Assembly: GCA_963764525.1 (NCBI GenBank)
Contig: CAVXTC010000020.1
Span: 1-64,000, forward strand
Reading direction: 5' to 3'
DNA: 64,000 nt
Origin: DATDIC01 sp963764525
Lineage (GTDB): Bacteria; Pseudomonadota; Alphaproteobacteria; Acetobacterales; Acetobacteraceae
Position numbers and translations under genes: made by a program. The notes under the pieces are model-generated. The model saw only the letters and a list, made by a program, of their open reading frames with translations, searched no databases and was not told the origin of the DNA. Shown in pieces: positions 16,257 to 24,787 of this stretch; the first letter of the stretch is position 1; each line of letters opens with the position of its first letter.

Positions 16257-17231
16257 ATGAAGCCCCCCCCACTATGCCGCCGTGGTATACGACACCGGCA
16301 GCCAAGGTATGATCCCGACGTGACAGGCTCGTTCCCCTACGATCTTGCCTTCGCCCGCAACCTGGGCTGGCTCACCGAGTGGGAGCAGCAGGCACTGAGG
16401 GCCAAGCGGGTTGCCATCGCCGGATTGGGCGGGGTCGGCGGCCTTCATCTGCTCACCCTCGCCCGGTTCGGGGTCGGCGCCTTCACGGTCGCCGATCTCG
16501 ACCGGTTCGAAGTCGCCAATTTCAACCGGCAGTTCGGAGCCACGATGGACACCGTCGGCCGGTCCAAGGCCGAAGTGCTGGAAGAGATGGCCCGTGACAT
16601 CAACCCGGAGCTCCACATCCGGCGCTTCGACACAGGGGTGAGCCCGGAGTCGCTAGACGCGTTCCTCGATGGGGCGGACCTGTTCGTGGACGGCCTGGAT
16701 TTCTTCGTGTTGGACATCCGCCGCCGAGTCTTCGCCCGCTGTGCTGAGCGAAGAATCCCGGCGCTCACCGCCGCCCCGATCGGAATGGGGGTGGGGTTTC
16801 TCGCTTTCGTACCCGGCGGCATGAGCTTCGAGCAATATTTCCGTCTGGACGGCCAACCGGAAGCAGAGCAGTTCATGCGCTTTCTGCTCGGCTTGGCGCC
16901 GCGTGGCCTGCACCGCCGATACTTGGTGGACCCGACTCGCGTTGACCTCGCCGGACGTAGGGGGCCATCCACAGTCGCCGGGTGCGAGCTTTGCGCCGGC
17001 GTCGCGGGGGCGGCTGCGGTCAAGCTGCTGCTCGGGCGTGGCGGCTTGCGGCCAGCACCCTTCCATCACCAATTCGACGCTTATCGCGGACGACTCGCGG
17101 TGACGCGACTCGGCGCCGGAAATGCCGGGCCCGTGCAGCGCCTCAAGCTCGCCGTGGCACGGCGGGTGTTCACACGGGGTGGGGTACCCGACAGCCTCCG
17201 ACCCGTCGAACCATCCGCGGAGCCCGATTGA
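16257..17231 (+). CDS. ThiF/MoeB-type E1-like adenylyltransferase
   Basis: Family members adenylate a carboxylate, usually of a ubiquitin-like or peptide partner, using ATP. The nucleotide-binding GLGGVGG lies at residues 56-62, followed by VADLDRFEVANFNRQFGA, which contains the acidic residues and the asparagine/arginine that bind ATP. One CxxC pair (CELC) is present instead of two. The opening FPYDLAFARNLGWLTEWEQQ matches the ThiF proteins encoded beside or fused to nitroreductases (the Rv1355c architecture, from memory). The start may be GTG 16320, just before that conserved opening. The 3' end overlaps the nitroreductase gene. Confidence 0.75.
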   Translation: MKPPPLCRRGIRHRQPRYDPDVTGSFPYDLAFARNLGWLTEWEQQALRAKRVAIAGLGGVGGLHLLTLARFGVGAFTVADLDRFEVANFNRQFGATMDTVGRSKAEVLEEMARDINPELHIRRFDTGVSPESLDAFLDGADLFVDGLDFFVLDIRRRVFARCAERRIPALTAAPIGMGVGFLAFVPGGMSFEQYFRLDGQPEAEQFMRFLLGLAPRGLHRRYLVDPTRVDLAGRRGPSTVAGCELCAGVAGAAAVKLLLGRGGLRPAPFHHQFDAYRGRLAVTRLGAGNAGPVQRLKLAVARRVFTRGGVPDSLRPVEPSAEPD

Positions 17232-18302
17232 GGAGATCCTCAACCTGGCCCGCTGGGCACCCAGCGGTGACAATACCCAGCCGTGGAGGTTCCGGATCCT
17301 CGACAGCGAGACAGTCGGGGTCGATCTGCGCGGGGCGAATCGGTCGGACGTATATGAGTATCGCAATGGCGAACCGGTGCTGCTCGCGGCGGGGATGCTG
17401 CTGGAAACGATGCGCATCGCTGCGACCGGATGGGGGCGCGGGATGCAGTGGGAGTACGATCGGTCGGCGTCGCCTCATCGCTTAGCTGTGCGATTCCCCT
17501 TGGAAGGAGGCGTGGCGGCGGATCCGTTACGCTCTTTCATTCCGTTGCGGTCGGTCGATCGGCGGCCTTATCGACGGAGGCCGCTTTTGGCTCGCGAGAA
17601 GGCGGCCCTGACGGAGGCGGCCGGGGGGGACATCACGATAGAATGGACCAGAGCCTGCCCGCACGCTGGCAGTTCGTCCGGCTCAGCGCTCTGGCAACAG
17701 ACATACGCCTACGCACGCCGGAGGCGTTTGAGGTACATCGCCGGGTTATCGACTGGCAACGGGCGCACAGCCCGCAGGGCATTCCGGCGCGTGCAACCGG
17801 CCTGTGGCACTGCTCGCTTCCGCTCATGCATTGGGCAATGGATCGCTGGACGCGCATGAGTTTGCTTAACCGCTGTGGTGGCACGCTCGCGGCGGCACTG
17901 CAGATGGATTATGTTCCTGGGTTGGCAAGTTCTGCCTATTTTATGGTGCGCTTCCAGGACCAAGTGACGCCAGCCAATGTTGAACCCGAGCGCTTGCTCG
18001 CGGCCGGACGGAGCATGCAGCGCTTCTGGCTGACCGCGACACGCCTCGGCCTTGGGATGCAACCCGCCCTAGCCCTGCTGATCTTTGCCGATTATGGCGC
18101 CGAGAGTGCCGCGTTCACTGCCAATCACGGACTACTCCAACGGGCTCAGTCGCTCGCCGCTCGGTTTCAGCAACGGCTTAAAGTTGCGCCTCACCAAGTC
18201 ATTTTCATAGGCCGAATTGGTGAATCGCATCCGCGGCTTCCGCTCTATCGCTCGACCCGGCTTCCGCTCGCTCAGCTCATGCAAGTGGACACGATGGATT
18301 GA
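17179..18302 (+). CDS. nitroreductase-like protein (frameshifted)
   Basis: GTG 17179 overlaps the ThiF-like gene by 53 bases. The N-terminal half has the flavin-pocket motif ARWAPSGDNTQPWRF (around residues 24-38); the second half, from RWQFVRLSALATDIR onward, is in another frame after a shift near 17650 and ends LPLAQLMQVDTMD. The C-terminal part (MDYVPGLASS, RFWLTATRLGLGMQPALA, GRIGESHPRLPLYRS) fits the nitroreductase half of Rv1355c-type proteins. Function is unknown; overlap with the ThiF-like gene suggests both act on one substrate. Confidence 0.65.
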
Positions 18303-18451
18303 CGCGCAGCTGGAACGCGGGTGCGGGTTTAAAGCTCTGAAGCGGTATCGGAACGATACTCGGTTCGGGCGGTCACGAACGGGAGCAGAGCGATTGGGCA
18401 GCAACATGTCCTGCCCGCGTTCTCCGTAACGAGGAGGCGACGCAACTGAGC

Positions 18452-18949
18452 ATGATGCGATGGGAACTCGGGAACTGGGGTCGCGCGCGGATGCTCAACA
18501 CGTTCGGCGTGGCAGCGCTCTCCGCGGTGGAGATGGACTACCTCCCCGCCATGGCGAGCGCCGGGTTTTTCCTCGCGCGCTGGCCGGCGAGCCCAGCGGA
18601 CGGCGATCTGCCGACCAGGTGGTTGCAGGCCGGCGAGGCACTGCAGCGGTCCTGGCTGACCGCGACCCAACTCGGCCTGAGCCTGCAGCCGACCTTCGCC
18701 ACGCTTGCCTTCGCCTGGTACGGCGAGAGCGGGACGACATTCACCGCGGAGGCACGCCAGCAGCAATCGGCGACGGTGCTCGCTCGCGAGTTTCGCCGGA
18801 CATTCCATGCCTCCCCGGATGCGGCGGTGTTCCTCGGACGCATCGGTGAGGCTCGGCCGCGGCTGCCGCTTTGCCGCTCCGTTCGGCTGCCGCTCGAGCA
18901 ACTCCTGGAAACCGGGCCGGCGAGGCATACCACTGCCGCGCAACGATAA
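18452..18949 (+). pseudogene. partial second copy of the nitroreductase C-terminus
   Basis: About 165 codons read as a clear paralogue of the C-terminal half of the preceding gene: VEMDYLPAMASAGFF against LQMDYVPGLASSAYF, RSWLTATQLGLSLQPTFA against RFWLTATRLGLGMQPALA, and FLGRIGEARPRLPLCRS against FIGRIGESHPRLPLYRS. The N-terminal flavin-binding half is absent; the 150 bases before it show no matching sequence. It is most likely the residue of a duplicated or recombined gene, although a translated fragment cannot be excluded. Confidence 0.6.
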
Positions 18950-19095
18950 ATGGTTGCGTAGTGCCGAGATTAGCGTGTGGCGCGTTTGGCCGGCGGAAGC
19001 ACTATCACGAGTCGCTCGCCCGACAAGCTCGGTCAGCTACAAGCGATCGATCCCACCGGCCATGCCGCGTGTTCAACGATATGAGCGGCGAAGGG

Positions 19096-19776
19096 CTAGC
19101 CCGCGACCTTGCGGACCCGGCGGTCCTGCCAGAGGGTCCCGTTCTCGGTCAGGAAACGCCATACCGACGGCTGTTCACGCCAGATTCGCTCCAGCACCTC
19201 GGCGATGCGGCCGTGCGATGGCTGACGCATGCCGTGGTGTTCAACCAGCGGCCCGATCGGGTGGAAGTAAATCGCGTTGATCTGCAGCAGCCGCAGGAAT
19301 TTTGGCTCCATCAGAGCGCACCACGAGGTCAGATCCTCGCGCCCGCTTAGCAACACGATCCCGCGCAGCAGACTGAGGCGCAGCAGCGCGGAACTGGCCC
19401 CGCTGGCGGCGCGCAGGCGTTTAGAGAGGCAGAAACGCGAGATCTCGGCGATGCGTTCGCCGGCTATGTGGCGCCCATGCGGCAGGCCGGTGGCCTGCTG
19501 CATGGGCATGCCGCGGCTATTGCGCGGCGGGATTACCAGGCGCACAGTTCCAACTACCTCGGCCGACGCCCGATGACGCAACACCGCATGCTTAGCGAAG
19601 GCATCAAACTCATCGGTTTCGATATCGCCCTGGGCCGGTTCGAAGTTTCTCTCCAGACAATAGGTGTGATAGCGGAGTCGGTATGCCTCGTGCAACGCTT
19701 CCGGTGTGTCGGCCGCCTCGAGGGAGAAATCCCGCTGCAGCTCGTCAATCGCATGATTGATTCGATGCGCATCCAT
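19096..19776 (-). CDS. PEP-CTERM/exosortase system-associated acyltransferase
   Basis: A 226-residue protein of the GNAT-like family related to N-acyl amino acid and autoinducer synthases. ATG 19776 has a strong GGAAGGA ribosome binding site eight bases upstream, which decides against the longer frame from 19854. Diagnostic segments are EAYRLRYHTYCLERNFEP, GTVRLVIPP, ERIAEISRFCLSKRLR and the C-terminal YFHPIGPLVEHHG. Members co-occur with exosortase loci (known), where the product is not established. It converges on the nitroreductase fragment. The function, acylation of a small molecule or signal, is inferred from the family only. Confidence 0.75.
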   Translation of the reverse strand: MDAHRINHAIDELQRDFSLEAADTPEALHEAYRLRYHTYCLERNFEPAQGDIETDEFDAFAKHAVLRHRASAEVVGTVRLVIPPRNSRGMPMQQATGLPHGRHIAGERIAEISRFCLSKRLRAASGASSALLRLSLLRGIVLLSGREDLTSWCALMEPKFLRLLQINAIYFHPIGPLVEHHGMRQPSHGRIAEVLERIWREQPSVWRFLTENGTLWQDRRVRKVAG

Positions 19777-19883
19777 GTATCGTCCTTCCCTTTCGCGGAG
19801 CGCGGTCTCCGCCAGTGGTTCGATATCTTCCGTTATCGTTACAACGCATACCACTGTCCGAATGGTTGCGCCGCGCAGGAACT

Positions 19884-20051
19884 ATGCAGGGAGAAAGGAC
19901 GTTAAGTCCACAAGACAATGGCGCTGTGGATATTGTCAAAGCGTCAGAATTGTTCCGTGACTCTACCGGTATGAATTTCCCGCCATCCAATACAGCCGCG
20001 GAAACTCAAGGGTCCGTGAGCGGGGCGACGCAGTCTGCCCAACCCGGCTGA
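19884..20051 (+). CDS. small hypothetical protein, divergent to the acyltransferase
   Basis: A 55-codon frame (MQGERTLSPQDNGAVDIVKA to SGATQSAQPG) begins 108 bases from the acyltransferase start and runs away from it. It is hydrophilic, without signal peptide or known motif. GGAG-like bases upstream are weak. Codon use is less GC-rich than the neighbours. It may be a chance frame. Confidence 0.3.
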   Translation: MQGERTLSPQDNGAVDIVKASELFRDSTGMNFPPSNTAAETQGSVSGATQSAQPG

Positions 20052-20296
20052 GTGTCAAGAGCCTGACCGGAGGCACACGCGAACGTGTTCTTCACGAAAA
20101 GTTGAACGGCCCGCGTTGACACTAATAGGCAAGGAGTTCTACATCCGCCTTGCCGGGACCGAGTTAGGCCGCCGGTGCGTTGATGTTGCCGTAAGCTACG
20201 CGAATGACCCGAATGGCAATCCCGGCAACTCCAACAGGTATTGCTGGGGCGAATCGCGTGGCCGCCAACTGAGGGCAAGGCGGAAGGAGAGCAGGC
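20052..20296. other. gene-free right end of the island and rpsM leader
   Basis: No supported gene. It contains the probable promoter listed at 20116-20145 and a purine-rich stretch ending in AAGGAG before the rpsM start. The boundary between island and conserved operon lies somewhere in this stretch. Confidence 0.4.
20116..20145 (+). promoter_or_regulatory. probable promoter for rpsM-rpsK-rpoA-rplQ
   Basis: TTGACA (20116-20121) and TACATC (20140-20145) are 18 bases apart, about 150 bases before rpsM. With the island separating rpsM from adk, the alpha operon needs a promoter here, and this is the best match. Confidence 0.5.
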
Positions 20297-20674
20297 GTGG
20301 CGCGTATTGCTGGCGTGAATATCCCGACCAACAAGCGGGTAACTATCGGACTTCGCTATATTTATGGCATCGGCCCCTCCAAGGCGGCACAGATATGCTC
20401 ACGCCTGACGATCCCCGACGATCGGCGGGTCAATCAGCTCTCCGATGACGAGGTGCTGCGCATCCGCGAGTTGATCGACCGCGAATTCCGGGTCGAAGGC
20501 GACCTCCGGCGAGAAGTCGCGATGAACATCAAGCGGCTGATGGACCTTGGTTGCTACCGTGGCCTGCGCCATCGCCGAGGGCTGCCGGTGCGCGGCCAGC
20601 GCACCCACACCAACGCCCGCACCCGCAAGGGCAAGGCGGTGGCGATCGCCGGCAAGAAAAAAGTGACGAAATAG
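20297..20674 (+). CDS. rpsM: 30S ribosomal protein S13
   Basis: S13 forms intersubunit bridges and contacts the P-site tRNA. GTG 20297 follows AAGGAG and gives a 125-residue protein: ARIAGVNIPTNKRVTIGLRY, IYGIGPSKAAQIC, RLMDLGCYRGLRHRRGLPVR and the RTHTNARTRKGKAVAIAGKK end. It is intact and restarts the ribosomal operon after the island. Confidence 0.97.
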   Translation: MARIAGVNIPTNKRVTIGLRYIYGIGPSKAAQICSRLTIPDDRRVNQLSDDEVLRIRELIDREFRVEGDLRREVAMNIKRLMDLGCYRGLRHRRGLPVRGQRTHTNARTRKGKAVAIAGKKKVTK

Positions 20675-20753
20675 ACCCGTCAACCGAAGCCTTTCCCCCC
20701 AACGCGGGGAGAGCGGCTTATCCGCCCGAACTCAGGACAGGACCCCCCGCAGC

Positions 20754-21149
20754 ATGGCGAAGCCCGCCGCCTCCACGCGCCCCCGCCGGAAGGAGCGCAA
20801 GAACATCATCGCCGGCGTCGCCCACGTGGCGGCGACGTTCAACAACACCGTCATCACCATCACCGACGCCCAGGGCAACGCCATCGCGTGGTCGTCGTCC
20901 GGCAGCCAGGGCTTCAAGGGCAGCCGCAAATCGACCCCCTATGCCGCCCAGGTCGCCGCCGAGGACGCCGGGCGTAAGGCGCGGGAACACGGGATGGAGA
21001 CGCTGGAGATCGAAGTCAGCGGCCCCGGGTCGGGTCGCGAGAGTGCGTTGCGGGCGTTGCAGGCGGTCGGCTTCGCGATCACCGCGATCCGCGACATGAC
21101 GCCGATCCCGCATAACGGATGCCGGCCCCGCAAGCGCCGCCGGGTCTGA
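20754..21149 (+). CDS. rpsK: 30S ribosomal protein S11
   Basis: S11 lines the platform near the mRNA exit. The 131-residue protein has RKNIIAGVAHVAATFNNTVI, ITDAQGNAIAWSSSG, GFKGSRKSTPYAAQ and the conserved end TPIPHNGCRPRKRRRV. It is intact. The 79-base gap before it contains a C-run/G-run palindrome (20695-20712). Confidence 0.97.
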   Translation: MAKPAASTRPRRKERKNIIAGVAHVAATFNNTVITITDAQGNAIAWSSSGSQGFKGSRKSTPYAAQVAAEDAGRKAREHGMETLEIEVSGPGSGRESALRALQAVGFAITAIRDMTPIPHNGCRPRKRRRV

Positions 21150-21229
21150 TCGGGCGGCCGGACCCTATATCCCGGAGAGCACGCCGCCGGCTGGCCCTTC
21201 GGTCCGCGCGGCCATAAGGATTTGATCGC

Positions 21230-22261
21230 ATGAGACAGAGCGCCGTCATCCAGAGGAACTGGCAGTCCCTCATCAAGCCGGAAAAGCTTGACGTCGAACC
21301 CGGCGCCGATCCGGCGCGCGTCGCGACCATTGTGGCCGAGCCGCTGGAGCGCGGCTTCGGCATGACGCTCGGCAATGCCATCCGCCGCATCCTGCTGTCA
21401 TCGCTGCAAGGCGCCGCGGTCACCGCGGTGCAGATCGACGGCGTGCTGCATGAATTCAGCTCGATTCCCGGGGTCCGCGAGGATGTCACCGACATCGTGC
21501 TGAATATCAAGCAACTTGCATTGCGGATGCACGGCGAAGGCCCCAAGCGCATGACACTGACGGCCACCGGGCCTGGCGAGGTGCGTGCCGGGCAGATCCA
21601 GACCGGCCACGACATCGACATCATGAACCCGGAACTGGTCCTGTGCACGCTCGACGACGGCGTGAAGCTCGGGATGGAGTTCACCGTCACCCTCGGCAAG
21701 GGCTATGTGCCGGCCTCGGCCAACCGGCCGGAGGACGCGCCGATCGGGCTGATCCCGGTCGATTCCATCTATTCGCCGGTACGCCGGGTATCTTACAAGG
21801 TGGAGCCCACCCGCGTCGGCCAGGTGACCGACTACGACAAGCTGCTGCTGACGATTGAAACCAACGGCGCGGTGACGCCGGAGGATTCGGTGGCACTCGC
21901 AGCGCGCATCCTGCAGGACCAGTTGCAGTTGTTCATCAACTTCGACGAGCCGCAGCAGGCCCGAGCCGAAGAACCGCAGGACGATCTGCCGTTCAACCGC
22001 AACCTGTTGCGCAAGGTCGATGAGTTGGAACTTTCGGTGCGCAGCGCCAACTGCCTGAAGAACGATAACATCGTCTATATCGGCGACCTGGTCCAGAAGT
22101 CCGAACAGGAGATGCTGCGGACGCCGAATTTCGGCCGCAAATCGCTGAACGAAATCAAGGAAGTGCTGTCCTCGATGGGGCTGTCGCTCGGCATGACCGT
22201 GTCGGGCTGGCCGCCGGAGAACATCGAGGACCTCGCCAAGCGGCTCGAAGAGCCGTTCTGA
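21230..22261 (+). CDS. rpoA: RNA polymerase alpha subunit
   Basis: The 343-residue protein nucleates RNA polymerase assembly and binds UP elements and activators. The N-terminal domain has LERGFGMTLGNAIRRILLSS and the dimerisation region; the C-terminal domain has DELELSVRSANCLKNDNI and LLRTPNFGRKSLNEIKE-like sequence (MLRTPNFGRKSLNEIKEVL). It is intact and ends RLEEPF, typical of alphaproteobacteria. Confidence 0.98.
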   Translation: MRQSAVIQRNWQSLIKPEKLDVEPGADPARVATIVAEPLERGFGMTLGNAIRRILLSSLQGAAVTAVQIDGVLHEFSSIPGVREDVTDIVLNIKQLALRMHGEGPKRMTLTATGPGEVRAGQIQTGHDIDIMNPELVLCTLDDGVKLGMEFTVTLGKGYVPASANRPEDAPIGLIPVDSIYSPVRRVSYKVEPTRVGQVTDYDKLLLTIETNGAVTPEDSVALAARILQDQLQLFINFDEPQQARAEEPQDDLPFNRNLLRKVDELELSVRSANCLKNDNIVYIGDLVQKSEQEMLRTPNFGRKSLNEIKEVLSSMGLSLGMTVSGWPPENIEDLAKRLEEPF

Positions 22262-22280
22262 GCCGAAGGGAAGTCGTATC

Positions 22281-22715
22281 ATGCGTCACCGGGTAGCCGG
22301 CCGAAAGCTTGGCGTCACGTCGTCTCATCGTCAGGCCATGTTCCGCAACATGGCGGTGGCGCTGATCAAGCACGAGCAGATCACCACCACCTTGCCGAAG
22401 GCCAAGGAACTGCGACCGGTGACCGAGAAGCTGATCACCCTGGGCAAGCGCGGCGGGTTGCACGCCCGCCGGCTGGCGCATGCGCAGCTTCGCGACGATA
22501 CGATCGTGAACAAGCTGTTCGGCGCCCTCGCGGATCGCTACCGGGCCCGCGCTGGCGGCTACACGCGGGTGCTGAGGGCGGGTGTGCGCTATGGCGATGC
22601 CGCCAGCATGGCGTTGATCGAACTGGTCGATCGGGACGCCGCCGCGAAGGGGCTGGACAGCGGTCCGAAGCCGGAGACTGAGGCTGAAGCGGACGAGGGC
22701 GCAACAGCAGCCTGA
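22281..22715 (+). CDS. rplQ: 50S ribosomal protein L17
   Basis: L17 lies near the tunnel exit. The 144-residue protein has MRHRVAGRKLGVTSSHRQAM, FRNMAVALIKHEQITTTLPK and the GGYTRVLRAGVRYGDAASMA segment, with an acidic C-terminal tail (PETEAEADEG). It is intact and ends the alpha operon. No clear intrinsic terminator was found in the 97 bases before the converging gene. Confidence 0.97.
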   Translation: MRHRVAGRKLGVTSSHRQAMFRNMAVALIKHEQITTTLPKAKELRPVTEKLITLGKRGGLHARRLAHAQLRDDTIVNKLFGALADRYRARAGGYTRVLRAGVRYGDAASMALIELVDRDAAAKGLDSGPKPETEAEADEGATAA

Positions 22716-22812
22716 TCGCGCCCGGCGACGTTAACTTCGGCGCCTCGGGCCTGTTTCCCCGACCCAGGTTCGGCAGTGAAGCTAAGCGGATGTAAGGGTC
22801 AGCGCGCCGTTT

Positions 22813-24196
22813 TCAGTTCAGGAATATCTTACCTGGGTTGAGTATCCCGCGTGGGTCGAGCGCCTGCTTGACCGAGCGCATAACCGCGACCGCCTCCGCC
22901 CCGTGCTCCTCCAGCACGAATTCGCGTTTGCCGATCCCAACCCCATGCTCGCCGCTGCACGAGCCGCCGAGCGCCAGCGCGCGGGCGACAATCTTCTTGT
23001 CGAGCGCCCATGCACGGGCCAGCCCATCCGGTTCCGGCGGCACCAGGATCACCGTATGGAAATTGCCGTCGCCGACATGGCCGACGATCGGCGCGGACAG
23101 CCCGGATTCGGCGATGTCCTGTTTGGCGCCGAGGATCGCTTCGTTCAGCCGGGAGATCGGCACGATCGGCGTCGGTCGCCAATCCCTGATGTCCCGGCCT
23201 GGTCGCCAGGGCCGCCCATAAAGCATCGTGGCGCGCTTGCCACAATTTGTTGCGTTCGGCCGCATCCACTGCCCAACGAAATCCGCGCGCATCATAGCCG
23301 CCGGCGATCTCCTCCGCCTGCTGCGCCTGTTCGGCTACGGCAGCCGGGGTACCGTGAAACTCGAAGAAGATGCTCGGGAGAGGTTCCAGCCCCTGTAACT
23401 TCGAGTAGGTGATGCAGGCCGCCATCTGCACCTCATCCAGCAGCTCCATCCGCGCCACCGGAATGCCGGACTGCAGGATCGCGATCACCGTTTCAACGGC
23501 ATCGCGCAGCGTCGGGAACTGGCAGGTGGCGGCGGACGCCGCTTCGGGGATGCCGTGCAGGCGTAGCTGGATTTCGGTGATCACGCCCAGCGTGCCCTCG
23601 GAGCCGATGAACAGATGCGTCAGGTCGTAGCCGGTGGCGGATTTGCGCACCCGGCCGCCGGTGCGGATCACTCGCCCGTCGGCCAGCGCCACGGTCAGGC
23701 CCATCACGTTTTCCCTGATGGTGCCGTAGCGAACGGCATTGGTGCCGGAGGCGCGGGTGGCGCACATCCCGCCCAGCGTGCAGTCGGCGGTGCCGGGATC
23801 GACGGGAAAGAACAGCCCCTGGTCGCGCAAATGCTCATTGAGGCGATTGCGCGTGACCCCGGCTTCCACGCGGCAGTCCATGTCGGGCTGGCTGACCTGC
23901 AGGATGCGGGTCATGCGCGACAGATCGAGCGTGATGCCGCCGCGCACCGGAGTCACATGGCCTTCCAGCGATGTTCCGGCGCCCCAGGCGACAATGGGAA
24001 CCGTGTGGGTGTTGCAGAGCGCAAGCAGGCGCGCCGCTTCCTCCGATTTTTCGACGAACGCCACCGCGTCGGGAAGATGCGGTGGTTGGGTGTCCTGCCC
24101 GTGCGAGTGATGCTCGCGCAGTGCCGCGTTGGTGGTGATGCGTTCGCCAAGGAACTGGCGGGCGGCGTCGATCACCGCATCGACAGGGCGTGACAT
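22813..24196 (-). CDS. FAD-linked 2-hydroxyacid dehydrogenase, D-lactate dehydrogenase type (frameshifted)
   Basis: Flavoprotein of the glycolate oxidase GlcD / D-lactate dehydrogenase (cytochrome) family, about 460 residues. The PCMH-type FAD domain shows VAWGAGTSLEGHVTPVRGG, ATRASGTNAVRYGTIRENV and RVRKSATGYDLTHLFIGSEG; the C-terminal oxidase domain has APIVGHVGDGNFHTVI and CSGEHGVGIGKREF, with metal-ligand histidines. ATG 24196 follows AAAGGGAC. One frameshift near 23190, between LATD and VPISRLNEAI, splits the frame. The electron acceptor and exact substrate cannot be told from sequence. Confidence 0.85.
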
Positions 24197-24318
24197 GGCG
24201 GTGTCCCTTTGGGGTCTGGTCGGTGGTGTGTAATCCGGTGTCACCGGCGAGCAAACATTCGGCTTGGCGGCGGGGGCGATTATACCAGGTATATCTATGA
24301 TCAGGTTGGGTGAGTGCG

Positions 24319-24534
24319 ATGACGGCCATTCTAATGGGTCACACTGTCGATATGCGGATTCCGAAGCCGATGCTGGAGCAGGTGGGTCTGCGCGAAGCTT
24401 CGAGGGTGGAGGTACAGTCTCGAGGGGGGACCACCTGGTAATCCACGCGGTCCGCCGAGTGACGCTTGCCGAGCTACTCGCACAGTGCAAGCCCGAAAAC
24501 CGGCCGATCCGATCGATTGAGGGCCGGATATCGG
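24319..24534 (+). pseudogene. mazE-like antitoxin gene remnant
   Basis: MazE/AbrB-type antitoxin sequence is recognisable: VDMRIPKPMLEQVGLREASR in one frame, then DHLVIHAVRRVTLAELLAQC and KPENRP in another. The usual opening KWGNSLAVRIPK has decayed to MGHTVDMRIPK, and a frameshift near 24420 splits the gene. Unlike the frameshifted housekeeping genes, the substitutions show true decay. Confidence 0.6.
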
Positions 24535-24558
24535 TCGGGAAATCATTGACGACTGATC

Positions 24559-24787
24559 CCTACGTTCCGGCGCGTGGCGACTTCGCCCGCATGGTGCTGG
24601 ACCCGTTCGCCGGGAGCGGAGAGCATAGATTGAGCCGAATGCCCGGACTTCCGGCGTCGTTCTGACGGATCAAACCCGCAGCGTCGATTACAACGCGCGG
24701 CATGCGAGCTTCATCGGCCAGGCTTCGGCTGTCCTGGTCGAGGCAGTGTGCCGGGACGTAACCGCCATTCTCGAGGACGGCGCATGA
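24559..24787 (+). pseudogene. mazF-like toxin gene remnant with internal deletion
   Basis: The front of a MazF/PemK endoribonuclease (YVPARGDFARMVLDPFAGSG) is joined to its C-terminal end (VVLTDQTRSVDYNARHASF and FIGQASAVLVE, in another frame), with roughly the middle 50 residues missing. In intact members these read like YVPARGDIVWLDFDP and GVVLADQVKSLDWRAR. It follows the mazE remnant as in functional pairs, and its final TGA overlaps the start of the next gene. Confidence 0.6.

Noticed and set aside
19777..20296. An attachment site or integrase marking the island in the ribosomal operon
   Set aside because: No integrase gene, tRNA or direct repeat was found at either edge (14578 or about 20100), so the mode of insertion remains unknown.
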